NCBI GenBank assembly: GCA_005656395.1
Contig: SRSI01000050.1
Location: 744,001 to 808,000, forward strand
DNA length: 64,000 nt
From: Strongyloides papillosus
Lineage: Eukaryota > Nematoda > Chromadorea > Rhabditida > Strongyloididae
Direction: 5' to 3'
The position numbers and the translations under genes are program-made. The notes beneath the pieces were generated by a model, which was not told the origin of the DNA, searched no databases, and saw only the letters and a list, made by a program, of their open reading frames with translations. Shown piece after piece: positions 1 through 10,816 of the stretch (within the stretch, counting starts at the first letter, position 1; every line of letters starts with the position of its first letter).

Positions 1-844
1 AGGCGACATATTTTCATGATATTATACGCATTTTGTAGAGAATTTGTTAGAGAATAATATATTACAAGACCGTTCTCAAGAATGAACTTAAAAAAAAGTT
101 TTTTAATTTCTTAATATTTTACATTTAAAAAAATATTTCTTAATTTTTTTCAATTTCAACTTATTTTTAAGTTTAAAACACATGAATAAAATTCGTAATA
201 AGTCAATATTTCACACAATTATGTATGAAAAATGATATCTTTTAAATGATCACCATTTAATTTTTTGCACAAGCTTGTTCATTATAAAACATTAATTATT
301 ACTCTTATTAAATTGTTTTATTTAACTCTTTGAAATGATTTACAACACTTAATAATGCATGTCTTGACAAAGCTTGGGTCACATTGTAATAGGTTTTGAA
401 TAATTCTTGCGTTGTAACAATTGAACATTTGTTGGTTTAGTAATCACGAACTATTTTTGTATGTTCTTCAGTAGAATACTTTCTTATTGAGGTTACAACA
501 GTGGGAAATATTAAAAATATATGAAAAAAAGTAATATTGTAAAAACAAAACATTTTATGAAGAAAAATGTTTTTAACTACCATTTTAAGCATCTAGCATT
601 TATTTTTTAATCAATTGAAATATTATAAGATGTACTTTATAAACAAAAATACAAACATTTTTATTTAATTTAATACAACTTTTCGTAAAGATCATTCTTG
701 AGAACGATCTTGTGATATATTATTTTATAAATCATCCTCTACAAAATGCGTATAATATCATTTAAATATGTCAACTACAAAAACAGTTATAACATTTATA
801 ATGTGTTCCATCCAACTGTGACATGACTTTTGGCCCACCCTGTA
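1..844. mobile_element. Tc1/mariner-like non-autonomous element (right part)
   Basis: Positions 14-96 and 685-770 are inverted copies of each other with scattered mismatches; both contain GATATTATACGC and a CGTTCTCAAGAATG block. The right end reads GGCCCACCCTG and then TA at 843-844. Reversed this is TACAGGGTGGGCC, the usual look of a Tc1/mariner terminus at a TA target. The 590 bp between the arms holds no coding sequence. The matching left terminus would lie about 70 bp before the window, so the element is cut by the window edge. Assignment to superfamily rests on the terminus and TA only. Confidence 0.6.
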
Positions 845-1419
845 CTTTGCCGTAAACATTGTTTTATTCCTCTAACTTGATTTTATAGGTTAATAGATAT
901 TTCTCAACTCTTCTTTTTGCTGTCGTTTGATGTTTTGATTGGTTGTACTCAATTATTTTTCTTTATTCCATGATTTACAAAGAAATAAGCAACGAAAAGA
1001 TAACTATAGTCCTTTACCGATTAAAAAATTATATATAAAGGCAAATGTTTAAAATCTTCTTATTTTATTATGTTTTCATCAAATTGTGTAATCATATTTC
1101 ATAATTTTATATTGTGCATTTTTAAGGGCTTGTTATTAACAGAATACTAATAGAGTGAAGTAGCTAAAGTTCCAAGTTTGTAATTAATTCAAAAGATTGT
1201 TTTTTTTATTTCTCCCCTGTTTATTTATTTAGTGGACCTTTTTGTTTAACTAGTTGATTAATAGTTTAAATTATTGCCCGTATTTTTTAAAGAAAATAAA
1301 TTTTATAGTGTGTTTCTTAATATTCTGCCTCCTGAAAGGCTATATAATACGCGCCAATACAAATTCTTATAAAGTATAATTTATATATTTCAGAAAGTTT
1401 ATAAGAATCAGAAACTTTA
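845..1419 (+). promoter_or_regulatory. Upstream region of the first MATH-BTB locus
   Basis: No gene is seen. A TATATAATA box lies at 1341-1349 and a TTTCAG at 1388-1393, 27 nt before the ATG at 1420. The block from the TATA-like box through TATATATTTCAG, a short spacer and AATCAG to TTTAATGG recurs before the other MATH-BTB loci. TTTCAG resembles a nematode splice acceptor, so cis- or SL trans-splicing just before the start codon is possible (inference). Confidence 0.45.
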
Positions 1420-2565
1420 ATGGATTTAGAGAATTTATCGGATTCATATGCTAAATATTACACCGAGGATAATGTACACAGGACCAAATTTATGTGTACA
1501 ATAGAAAATTTTTCTACTTGTTATAAAGAATTTAAATCATGCGGGGAATATGATATTGATGGAGGTTATTTTTGTAAGGATGATAATTTATGTCTACAAT
1601 GTTGTAAACGATTACATACCATGGGAGCTGGCCAAACTTTTATTTTTGGAGTGGATTACGAAACCCAAACAAAGTGTTCTTTAGATATATATTCATGGAG
1701 TTCTGATGATACATCTCCAGGTTCTATATACGTTAAATTACGATTTCACGAACTTTATAGATTGGAGATAATGGCATTATGTAAATTTTGTATTTTAGAC
1801 GTAGACGGGGAAGAGAGATATAAATCAGTAGAGGGAGTAAGTGTATTTAAAAGAAATATTGATACCTGCGATTTTTCAAGTGTTATTAACGTAAAAAATT
1901 TATTTTTATCTAAAGACATATATTTGCCCAATGATAGATTAACAATGCGCTTTGAGATGTTCTATCTTATCAGCTATCATTCAAATCGTTTTGGTCTTTC
2001 AAATGATGATTTCCATATTGAGACTCATTCGAATATGTTTTTAAAAGATATGACCAGAATGCTTGATTCACCATAGTTTTGCGATTGTACTATTAAAGTT
2101 GGAGATTCTGAAATAGGTGTTCATAAAAACATTCTTGCTATCAGATCAGAAGTTCTTCGTTTAACGTTAGAAAACAAACTCACTGAACATGGAAAAGATA
2201 TTATTGAAATCAATGATTTTCCTTTGGAAGTTGTAAAAGAGATGATAAATTATTTATATACGGGAAGATCGCCAAAAATTGATGAATTCGCATTTGAAAT
2301 GTTTGAGATAGCTGAAAAGTACAAAGTAGAAGGACTTAAATTGATTGCTACGGGAAGTTTGCTTAAAAGTTTAAAAGTAGAAAACGTTTGTGAATATCTT
2401 GAAAAAAGTGAAATATATTCAATTGAAATCCTTAAAGAATTTTGCATTGGATATATCTATTTTAATCTTGATAAAATCGTCTTTGGTGAAAAGTGGAGTA
2501 GAATCGTAAATTCTTATCCTTTATTACTTGAAAGAGTCCTTATGGTTACAGCTGGTATGAACTGA
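1420..2565 (+). pseudogene. MATH-BTB protein, broken by one in-frame stop
   Basis: The reading frame runs 382 codons from the ATG at 1420 to the end at 2565 with a single TAG at 2074-2076. The stop lies at the hinge between the MATH half (about residues 25-195) and the BTB half. The intact paralogue at 5173 has GAG (Glu) here, so one GAG to TAG change explains the break. The frame continues intact downstream with the BTB core and a C-terminal BACK-like tail. The family should bind substrates through MATH and Cullin-3 through BTB; a truncated MATH-only protein of 218 residues could still be made. The Cys signature (C-x9to12-C-x4to5-C-x2-C) typical of this cluster is present. Confidence 0.8.
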
Positions 2566-3308
2566 TTTAAATGTGGCAGTATGGGTAACACAGTAGTAAC
2601 ATGGAAAGTCGATGTTATTATTTTTAAAATTATTTCTATATTTTTTAATCCATTATTTTGATTTTATTAGTAAAATAAAGATTATAAAGATATTTCTAAA
2701 CTATTTATTTAAATAATTATTTATTAAAATTTTAATATTTTAAATTTTGACAATCTTTACCGATGTAATTATTCTAAAAAGTGTTTTACTTTTGCTATTT
2801 GTTTATAGCAATTAACGATCAAATCAACAATTCCAAATTTAAATTCGATTATACTTAACTCCTTTCTTTGTTACATGATTTTACAGAAAATTAGGAAGCA
2901 AAATAGCAACTATTGCTTTATATCAATTAAAATTTGGTATATAAGTTCAAAGTTTTAGATCTTTTCATTTTACATTTGTGTCAAATTGTATGAGATTATT
3001 TCGTAATTTTATATTGTGCATTTTTAAGGTTTGTTACAAATAGTGTACCGATATAGTTGAAGGGGTTAAAGTTCTAAAGTTGCAATTAATGTAAGAGATA
3101 GTTTTTCAAATTCTTTTCTATTTATTTATCTAATAGAACCATTTAATTAATACTTCGCATTTTATGCCTGTGTACTTTAATAAAAATAAATTTTTTATTG
3201 TCCTTCGTATTATTTCGACCCTTAAAAGGATCTAGTAACGTCCCATTACAAATTCCTAAGAAGTTTAACTTAAATATTTTAGAAAATTTGTAAGAATCAG
3301 AGGTTTTA
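2566..3308. other. Intergenic spacer, no gene seen
   Basis: AT-rich spacer. It is recognisably similar to the spacers at 4434-5172 and before 1420, for example the TATAAAGT/TTTTAG stretch and AATCAGAG shortly before the expected start, showing that gene and upstream DNA were duplicated together. No separate gene or RNA is visible. Confidence 0.6.
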
Positions 3309-4433
3309 ACGGATTTCAAGGACTCGGATGTTGATTGTAACACCAAAAATAATGTAAAAAGAGCTAGTTTTGTACGTACTATAGATAATTTTTCTTTTTT
3401 TGGGCTTTTTTTTGAAGCATGTGGTAGATATGATTTTTCTAATAATAGTCAATGTAAATGTGATAATCTATGTCAACAATGTTATGAACGAAAACTCAGC
3501 ACTAGAGATCGTCATACTTTTAACTTTGAAGTGGATTCAAAAGTAAAGTGTTCTTTAGGTATATATCCGAATGGACTTGATGCCGAATCTAATGGTTATG
3601 CATCTCTTTTTTTACAATTTGAAGAATTAAGTTGCTTGAAAGTAACAGCCTTATGTAAATTTTCTATTCTAAACGCAAATGGAATAGAGGAATATAAATC
3701 AGTAGTCGGTATACAGAAATTCGATGCGAATAAAAATTCCTACCGTCTTCGAAGATTTATTGATAAAAAAGATTTCCTTGATAAGAAAAGCATAATTTTA
3801 CCCAATGATAGACTAACAGTGTGTTTTGAGATATTCTATCTTTGTGATGATGCAAAAACTTCTGGTGTTTCAGACACTATTTCTATTGATAAGGATTTGG
3901 AAGTATTTTTAAAAGATATGAACAGAATGCTTGATTCACATGAGTTTTACGATTGTAAAATTAAAGTTGGGACTCTGAAATAAAAGCTCATAAATGCATT
4001 TTTGCTACTAGATCAGAAGTCTTTCGTTCAACTTTAAAAAAAAAAACTTACTGAATCTCAATTGAGTATTATTGAAATTAATGATTTTCGTTTGGAGGTT
4101 GTAACAGAGATGATGAATTATTTATACACAGGAAGATCATCGAGAATGGACGAAGTTGCTATTGAAATGTTGGAGTTAGCTGAAAAGTATAAGTTAGAAG
4201 GACTAAAATTGGTTGCAACGGATAGTTTACTTAAAAGTTTACATGTAGAAAATGTATGTGAATATCTTGAAAAAAGCGAACTATATTCGGCTGAAATTCT
4301 CAAAGAATTTTGCTTACAATATATTTATTTGAATGCCCAAGAAGTCGTTAAAAGGGTAAAGTGGAGAAAAATCGTTAATTTTTATCCTTTATTACTTGAA
4401 AGAATCGTCGATATTGCAGTTCATATAGATTGA
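3309..4433 (+). pseudogene. MATH-BTB protein, start lost and two frameshifts
   Basis: Homology to the intact paralogue at 5173 begins at 3309, where the expected ATG is ACG (3309-3311). The MATH part is open from there to 3983. Near 3969 one base is missing in the Val-Gly-Asp stretch, which throws the frame into a stop at 3981-3983. A run of 11 A at 4036-4046 adds one base and restores the frame, which then runs from before 4062 to 4433 through the BTB core and C-terminal tail. Three independent lesions make this a clear pseudogene, although each half still encodes recognisable family sequence, including the four-Cys pattern. Confidence 0.85.
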
Positions 4434-5172
4434 TTTACATATACCAGTAAAATCCTACAATAGGGACATGGAAGGTCGTTATTATTATTTTTTAATTTTT
4501 ACCTTTGTTTTTTTGAATTCTTTATTTTGATCTAGCTTGTAAAATAAATAATAAAAATATTTTCAAACTATTTAGCTTAACAATGGTTTTTAAAAATTAT
4601 ACTATTTTAAATTTTAACAATCTTTAGTGATATAGTTATTCCACAAATTTATTTTACTTTTACTATTTATTTATATCAATTAACAACCGAATCAAAAATT
4701 CCAAATTTTAGTTCGGTATTTCGTAATCATTTTCCTTGTTGCGTGATTTTACAGGGAAATTAAGTAGCAAAATAAAAGCTACTACTTTACATCAATTAAA
4801 ATTGGGTATAAAAACCCAAAATCTTACAAATCATTTTATCTTAGGTTTTATCGAATTGCATGAGATTATTTCGTAATTTTATATTGTGAGTCTCTAAGAG
4901 TTTATTAATAGTAGTTTACCAATATAGTAAAAGACTAAAGTTGTAATTAATGTAATAAGAGATTGTTTTTTTTACTTATTCCTCATTTATTTATTTAGTA
5001 GACCCAATTATTTAATATTTTTGATTTTGCATTTGTGTTTTTTAATAAAAATAAATTTTATGTTGTGTTTCGTAATATTCTGCCTCCTAAAAGGTTATAG
5101 GACGCTCCAGTACAAATTTCTATAAAGTATAATTTATATATTTCAGAAAATTTATAAGTATCAGAGGGTTTA
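4434..5172 (+). promoter_or_regulatory. Upstream region of intact MATH-BTB gene
   Basis: No gene. Paralogous to the upstream DNA of the two preceding loci. It ends with TATAAAGTATAATTT, TATATATTTCAG (about 5135-5146) and the block leading to TTTAATGG at the ATG. TTTCAG is a possible cis- or trans-splice acceptor. Confidence 0.45.
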
Positions 5173-6315
5173 ATGGATTTAAAGAATTCAGAAGATTTAA
5201 TGAATTCCAATATCGATTCTAACACCAAAAATATTGTAAAAAGAGTCAGTACTATGTGTACAATAGAAAGTTTTTCTACTTGCGTTTCTGTTTTTAAACC
5301 ATGTGGTAAATATGATAATTCCTTTGGTTATACTTGTAATGTTAATAGACTTTGTGAAAAATGTCGTGTACAAAAAGGCACTATAGAAAATGGTCATACT
5401 TTCAACTTTGAGTTGGATTCCAAAGTAAAAGGCTCATTAGGTATACATCCATATGGTCGTGGTGGTGATTCTAAAGATTACGTATCACTTTCTTTACACT
5501 TTAAAGAATTCAGTTGTTTGATGATAACTGCATTATGCAAATTTTCTATTTCCAACGTAGATGGGAAAGAGGAATACAAATCAATAATTGGTGTAGAAGA
5601 ATTTGATGAAAATAAAAATTCCTTCTGTCTTCAAAAATTCATTAATAGAAGTGACCTACTTAAAAGGAAAAGCAAACTTTTGCCAGGTGATAGATTAACA
5701 GTGTGCTTTGAGATATTTTATCTTTGTGATGATATAAATACTTACGGTCTTTCAAAGGCAACCCCTATTAAAGAACCTTTGAATATCTTTTTAAACGATA
5801 TGAGCAGGATGGTCGATTCATCTGAGTATTACGATTGCATCATTAAAGTGGGAAATCACGAGCTAAACGTTCATAAATGCATTCTTGATGCTAGATCAGA
5901 AGTTTTCCGTTCAGCCTTAAAAAGAAAGCGCGTTGAACCTGAATCAAATATTGTTGAAATGAACGATTTTCGTTTGGGAGTTGTGAAAGATATGGTAAAT
6001 TATTTGTACACAGGAAAATCACCAAGAATTGACGAAATAGCTACTGAAATGTTGGAGATAGCTGAAAAGTATAAGTTAGAAGGACTAAAAATGATTGCAA
6101 CAGAAAGTTTACTTAGAAGTTTAAATGTAGAAAATGTTTGTGAATATCTTGAAAAAAGTGAACTATATTCGGCTGAAGTTCTTAAAGAATTTTGTGTACG
6201 ATATATTTATTTGAATGCAGAAGAAGTCGTCAAATATGAAAAGTGGAGAAAAATTGTCAATTTTTATCCTTTATTACTCGAAAAAATCTTCAATGTTACA
6301 GCTGGCATAGATTGA
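5173..6315 (+). CDS. MATH-BTB domain protein (SPOP-like)
   Basis: Intact 380-residue protein. Residues about 25-195 form a MATH-like half (start Thr-Ile-Glu-Ser-Phe-Ser, then a Ser-Leu-Gly-Ile-His-Pro block, a Tyr-Val-Ser-Leu-Ser-Leu block, and the closing Leu-Pro-Gly-Asp-Arg-Leu-Thr-Val-Cys-Phe-Glu). Residues about 215-320 are a BTB/POZ domain (Tyr-Asp-Cys-Ile-Ile-Lys-Val; His-Lys-Cys-Ile-Leu; Tyr-Leu-Tyr-Thr-Gly). Residues 320-380 match the BACK-like tail of SPOP-type proteins. Known SPOP-like proteins present MATH-bound substrates to Cullin-3 ubiquitin ligase; that role is inferred here. Four cysteines in the MATH N-terminus are conserved across the cluster but are not part of a usual MATH domain. 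Start chosen by the conserved TTTAATGG context. It is the only intact one of the three plus-strand copies. Confidence 0.85.
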   Translation: MDLKNSEDLMNSNIDSNTKNIVKRVSTMCTIESFSTCVSVFKPCGKYDNSFGYTCNVNRLCEKCRVQKGTIENGHTFNFELDSKVKGSLGIHPYGRGGDSKDYVSLSLHFKEFSCLMITALCKFSISNVDGKEEYKSIIGVEEFDENKNSFCLQKFINRSDLLKRKSKLLPGDRLTVCFEIFYLCDDINTYGLSKATPIKEPLNIFLNDMSRMVDSSEYYDCIIKVGNHELNVHKCILDARSEVFRSALKRKRVEPESNIVEMNDFRLGVVKDMVNYLYTGKSPRIDEIATEMLEIAEKYKLEGLKMIATESLLRSLNVENVCEYLEKSELYSAEVLKEFCVRYIYLNAEEVVKYEKWRKIVNFYPLLLEKIFNVTAGID

Positions 6316-7089
6316 TTTCAATATGCCAGCAAGATAATACAATATTAATAAGGAAAGTTGGTATAAATATTTCTAAATTTTTTATTTATTTTTGAATTCG
6401 TTATTTTGATTTGATTCATAAACAAAATAAAAATTACAAAAAAATTTCCAAACTGTGTATCTTGTTCATGATTCTTAAGAATTATATAATAGTAATTTTT
6501 GAAAATATTTACTGATACAATTATAGTTATTCCGCAAGATATTTCATCTTTATTATTTTTCTGAATATTCTTACCTTTATCTAAAAGTTAGGTGAAAATG
6601 TTACAACTTAAACTATGATCCCCCATAATTAATTATAAAAACATATAGGTAAGGATTTTATTGTTGAAGCAAGATTTTTGCGAATGAAAATTAGAAATTA
6701 AATTTTTAACAAAGTTATTACACGTAGAGATAAATAAAGCTTTGGATGATATTTCCACGATTATCATATTTGAGAGAAACTGTACTCTTCAAATGTAAAT
6801 AAACAAAGTGTTATAAAAAAAGATTTTCTCATGTGTTTAATGTTTTTTCTTATATAACACATTAATAAAAAAGTACATTGACATATCAGTAGTAAAAAAT
6901 TTTTCAATAATGGTTAATATTAATATTTAAAAAGAGAAACTAAAATGAATTAGAAAGAGGGATATTTTATACTAACAGAAATAGTATATTTGACATATCC
7001 AAAAATTAACATATTAAATTGCTTACTTCGGAAAAAGTACAGAAATACTTAAAAAAAGTTATCAAAGATTACATACAGCACCATATATA
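6316..7089. other. Intergenic spacer, no gene seen
   Basis: AT-rich DNA between a MATH-BTB gene and a family A gene. I see no coding sequence, RNA gene or inverted repeat that I could defend. Confidence 0.5.
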
Positions 7090-7135
7090 GTTAATTTTTG
7101 ATACTTTATTATTATATAAAAAATTTAATTTTCAG
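7090..7135 (+). promoter_or_regulatory. Family A promoter block
   Basis: GTTAATTTTTGATACTTT at 7090-7107, TATATAAAA at 7114-7122 and TTTTCAG at 7129-7135. The same three elements in the same order precede all five family A genes in the window. Confidence 0.55.
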
Positions 7136-7160
7136 TTTTTAATTCAAATATTATTTTAGT

Positions 7161-7463
7161 ATGATTTTTTCTAAACATATTATGCAATTTATATTTTTCA
7201 TTTTTTTTATTTCATTCATTGAATTGATAAAATCTGCTTCGCTTTTTAAATCTTTTGGAGGACGCGGAAATGGTAGAAGAGATTCACGTGGAAGTAGTAG
7301 TTATCCTCTGTTAGGACATAGTCCAAAAGTTGGGAATCAAAGACATAAATATAGGCATATATTTCTTGGAAGAAAAAATGGACAGAACTTAAATAGAGAT
7401 AACATAGAACGACGAAACATACTAATTAGTAACCATCGTGGTTTGAAATATCTTATAGGCTAG
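7161..7463 (+). CDS. Secreted basic protein, family A copy 1
   Basis: 100 residues. Residues 1-26 are a strong signal peptide: two short polar stretches, then a Phe/Ile-rich core, with likely cleavage after Lys-Ser. The mature part is rich in Gly, Ser, Arg, Asn and His and lacks cysteine, so it is probably disordered and positively charged. The start ATG sits in the context AGTATGATTTTTTCTAA shared by the family. It is the only family A copy on the plus strand and lies outside the main A/B array, about 10 kb from the next member. Sequence after the stop (AGTTATCAAA...) matches the 3' flank of other copies. No function is recognised; a secreted parasite or cuticle-associated protein are guesses only. 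Confidence 0.6.
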   Translation: MIFSKHIMQFIFFIFFISFIELIKSASLFKSFGGRGNGRRDSRGSSSYPLLGHSPKVGNQRHKYRHIFLGRKNGQNLNRDNIERRNILISNHRGLKYLIG

Positions 7464-8511
7464 TTATCAAAAATTAAAAAACACAAGGTATTTTCAAAAA
7501 TAAAAAGTGCTAAAAATGTTATTAATTCAAAACGTTCTTACAAAAATTGTGATATAGTTAGGACAAAGAATAAAATTTCACAAATTATTATTTTTTATAA
7601 GATTTTCAAATTTAAATTGCTTTAAATAATTTATTAATCAACTATTTGTTCTTTAAATAATTAAATTCAATAAACATGACAAATTTTGTATGAAATTACT
7701 AAAAAATATTTTATGAGATGAAGAGAAAAAAAAACTTAAATTTCTCTAATATCTAGTATAAAAATACTACTATATAAATTATAATTTCAATTACACAATA
7801 ATTCATCCATGAAAAAAAGTAACAACGAGATTGACTCTATTTATTCTCGTAAATAATCGATTGTAATTTTTTTTAAAACTTTTTCATAATGTTTAATAAT
7901 CACTCTTCTAAATTGGTTTTTTTGAGAGATGTATGAATGTTACCTGATTGTTAAATAACACATAAAATACATGAAAATTTTTAAGTTTTTTAAGATTGTT
8001 ATAAAATAATAAAATTAAATTATTCCAATAAAAATAGATTTATTAAATTGTAAAATGCAGGCAAAATGTTAAATTTTAATAAATAATGTTTTTCCTAAAA
8101 TATTAAATTTATTTTTAAATATATATAGTCATATGACAACGACAAATGTAAATAGATCATTTAAATTAAATATTGAAATTAACATAAATATATGTAATTT
8201 TTTCATAATATATACCAAATTGTTTTAACAACAAAGGAATCATAAATTCAAACTTTTAATTCTATAATTAATTAACGTAAACAAATAATAAAAGCATAAT
8301 ACTTTGTGGAATAATTATATCAGTTAAGATTGTCAGAGTAAAAATGATATAATTTTAAGAAATCGTTATTAAGATACATAGTTTGGAAGTATTTTTATGA
8401 AGTTTATGATTTAAATCACAATAGTGGATTCGAAATAAATAAAGTAAATTTTCAAAATAATCACAACGACATTCCATGTTATTATTGTATGATCTTACTA
8501 ATATATTTAAA
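7464..8511. other. Intergenic, nothing recognised
   Basis: About 1 kb of AT-rich DNA with short homopolymers. The first 120 bp match the 3' flank of family A genes. The last 200 bp (from about 8290) match the downstream flank of other minus-strand MATH-BTB genes. I see no gene. Confidence 0.5.
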
Positions 8512-9657
8512 TCAATTTTTACAAACTGCAAGTTTGAAAATTCTATCAAGTAATAAAGGGTACAAATTAACAATTCTACTCCATTTTTCACTTTTAATGA
8601 TTTTATCAGCATTTAAATAAATATATCGAAGGCAAAATTCCTTAAGAATTTCAGCTGAACATATTTCACTTTTTTCAAGATACTCACAAACATTCTCAAC
8701 ATTTAAACTATTGAGTAAACTTTCTGTTGCAACTATTTTTAGTCCTTCTAACTTATACTTTTCAGCTATCTCCAACATTTCAGTAGCTATTTCGTCAATT
8801 CTTGGTGATTTTCCTGTGTACAAAAAATTTACCATATCTTTCACAACTCCCAAACGAAAATCGTTCACTTCAATAATATTTGATTCAGGTTCAACACGTT
8901 TTCTTTTTAAGGTTGAACGGAAAACTTCTGATCTAGCATCAAGAATGCATTTATGAACGTTTATCTCGTGATCTCCCACTTTAATTATGCAATCGTAATA
9001 CTCAGATGAATCGACCATCCTGCTCATATCGTTTAAAAACATATTTAAAGGCCCTCCAATACGAGTTCTCTCTAAAACAGCATAAACATATTCAGCATCA
9101 CTAAGAAGATAGAACATTTCAAAGAACACTGTTAGTTTGTTATCTGCCAAAAGTGTCTTTTGCTTTTGAAGTAAATCATTTATGTTAATAAATTTTTGAA
9201 GGTAGTAGGAATTTTTACTTGCATCAAATTTTTCTACACCAACTACTGATTTATATTCCTCATTCCCGTTCTTGTTTAGTATAGAAAATTTACATAATGC
9301 TATTACCTTCAAATGACTAAATTCCTTGAATTGTAAAAGAAGTGATACATAATCTCTATTCATAGCATTAGGGCTGTTTGGAGATATACTTATACTTAAA
9401 GAACACTTTACTTTAAAATCCATTTCAATGTTAGAAGTATGACCATTCTCTGCAATAAGTTTTACTTGACGACAATCATCACATAGATTATCAGATGAAC
9501 AACGATTATTAACACTAAAGCCAAAATATTTTCCACAAGATCCACGAAAACGACCAAAACTAGGAAAATTTTCTATTATACATATTAAACTTGCTCTTTT
9601 TATATTATTTTTGGTGTTACAATCGACATTTGAATCCTCTGAATCTTGCAAATTCAT
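8512..9657 (-). CDS. MATH-BTB domain protein (mosaic copy)
   Basis: 381 residues from the ATG at 9657; a GTG three codons upstream is in frame but the family starts at Met-Asn/Asp-Leu. MATH half about residues 25-200, BTB about 220-320, BACK-like tail to the end. The Cys signature in the MATH N-terminus is present. It looks like a mosaic. Its MATH half and its last 60 residues are nearly identical to the gene at 35854-36999. Its BTB core (Leu-Lys-Arg-Lys-Arg-Val-Glu-Pro-Glu-Ser block, about 8700-9010) instead matches the gene at 5173-6315. The upstream TTTCAG of other copies is TTTCTG here. Predicted Cullin-3 adaptor by family. Confidence 0.85.
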   Translation of the reverse strand: MNLQDSEDSNVDCNTKNNIKRASLICIIENFPSFGRFRGSCGKYFGFSVNNRCSSDNLCDDCRQVKLIAENGHTSNIEMDFKVKCSLSISISPNSPNAMNRDYVSLLLQFKEFSHLKVIALCKFSILNKNGNEEYKSVVGVEKFDASKNSYYLQKFININDLLQKQKTLLADNKLTVFFEMFYLLSDAEYVYAVLERTRIGGPLNMFLNDMSRMVDSSEYYDCIIKVGDHEINVHKCILDARSEVFRSTLKRKRVEPESNIIEVNDFRLGVVKDMVNFLYTGKSPRIDEIATEMLEIAEKYKLEGLKIVATESLLNSLNVENVCEYLEKSEICSAEILKEFCLRYIYLNADKIIKSEKWSRIVNLYPLLLDRIFKLAVCKN

Positions 9658-10413
9658 TATATACACTAAATTTTCTGATTCTCACTAACCTTCAGAAATA
9701 AATATAATTGAAAATATAACCTATAAATATTTCTTTAACAAATTTCTGTTAAACTTTAAAGACGTTATATACTATATTACATTAGTATGATATAAAACAC
9801 AAAAAAATATCATTTCCTATTGTATAAAAATATAGAATCAATGATTGACTTCTCCTAAATTAATTTAGAACAAAAACCTATATCAGCATTAAAAATGTTA
9901 AATTAGAAATCTTTTGAAAAAATCATTACTCATTAATGAAAAAATAATCTTTTGATTTCTCGATTACAAAAAAAAATATTAAGATGCTGGAATTTTAAAA
10001 TTTTAAGCCAAATAAAGAATAGTTTTTTAAATATTTTTAGACTAAATTTAAAAATATATAGTATCCTCAAAAATTAGAAAAAAACAATTATTCATTTTTC
10101 AAGGTAAAAATGATGAATCAATTAGTTCGGGTTTATAAAAATGTAGCTAATCATTCAAAAACTCTTAAGTAAAAAAGATGGAGAGATAATAATATAGACA
10201 ATTTTAAAGTACAAAGATGCATTACAATTCTTAACTTTAAAGGTTGTCAATTTTTAAAAAACTTCTATATTTACAATTTTTTTGTTTCCAACTACTAAAA
10301 CTATGTACTTTTATTTTAAATCTTAGAAATACAATTTTCTATTATCAAAAAATTTTAAACCTATGCTTTCTCTATATTATTAATAACAAATTTGTTAGAT
10401 TTCAAAAAATTTA
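9658..10413 (-). promoter_or_regulatory. Upstream region of MATH-BTB gene, interrupted by retrotransposon
   Basis: No gene. The DNA is paralogous to 37000-37730 upstream of the gene at 35854-36999, and the similarity resumes at 15570 after the inserted retrotransposon. The insertion lies about 750 bp upstream of the ATG, so proximal promoter DNA is retained. Confidence 0.55.
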
Positions 10414-10816
10414 AGTAAAATTTATTTTATTGGTGCTAAGCCACACGAATCACGACAACGTTTAATAGAGATTCAGATACGTAAATAGTTTATTATAAAA
10501 AAAATATATATATATAGCGCCTGAGGTAAAGAAATACAATAAAATAAATTACATTATAAATACTTACTATATATGCTATTTAAAATTTTTTAATGAGTCC
10601 AGGCACTTCTATACTGACAATTATTAATAATAGTTTAACCCCTATAATTAAATTAACATTAATAACCGAAAAAAATGGGGTGATAAAATGATGAAATAGT
10701 AGTTAAAAAAATAATGACAAAATTGATGAATGTATATCTTATATACATTTTAAAAGGTCCTCCGGTGTTTCGCGCAGATCTTTTAATTTCTTAGTTTTTC
10801 GTGATGGGAACATCAC
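10414..10816 (-). repeat. 3' LTR of element 1
   Basis: Reads AGTAAAATTTATTTTATT at its left end and ends with AACATCAC. In element orientation it begins GTGATGTTCCC and ends ATTTTACT, with AATAAA close to the end as a poly(A) signal. The last codons and stop of gag-pol (10791-10816) lie inside it. Confidence 0.9.
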
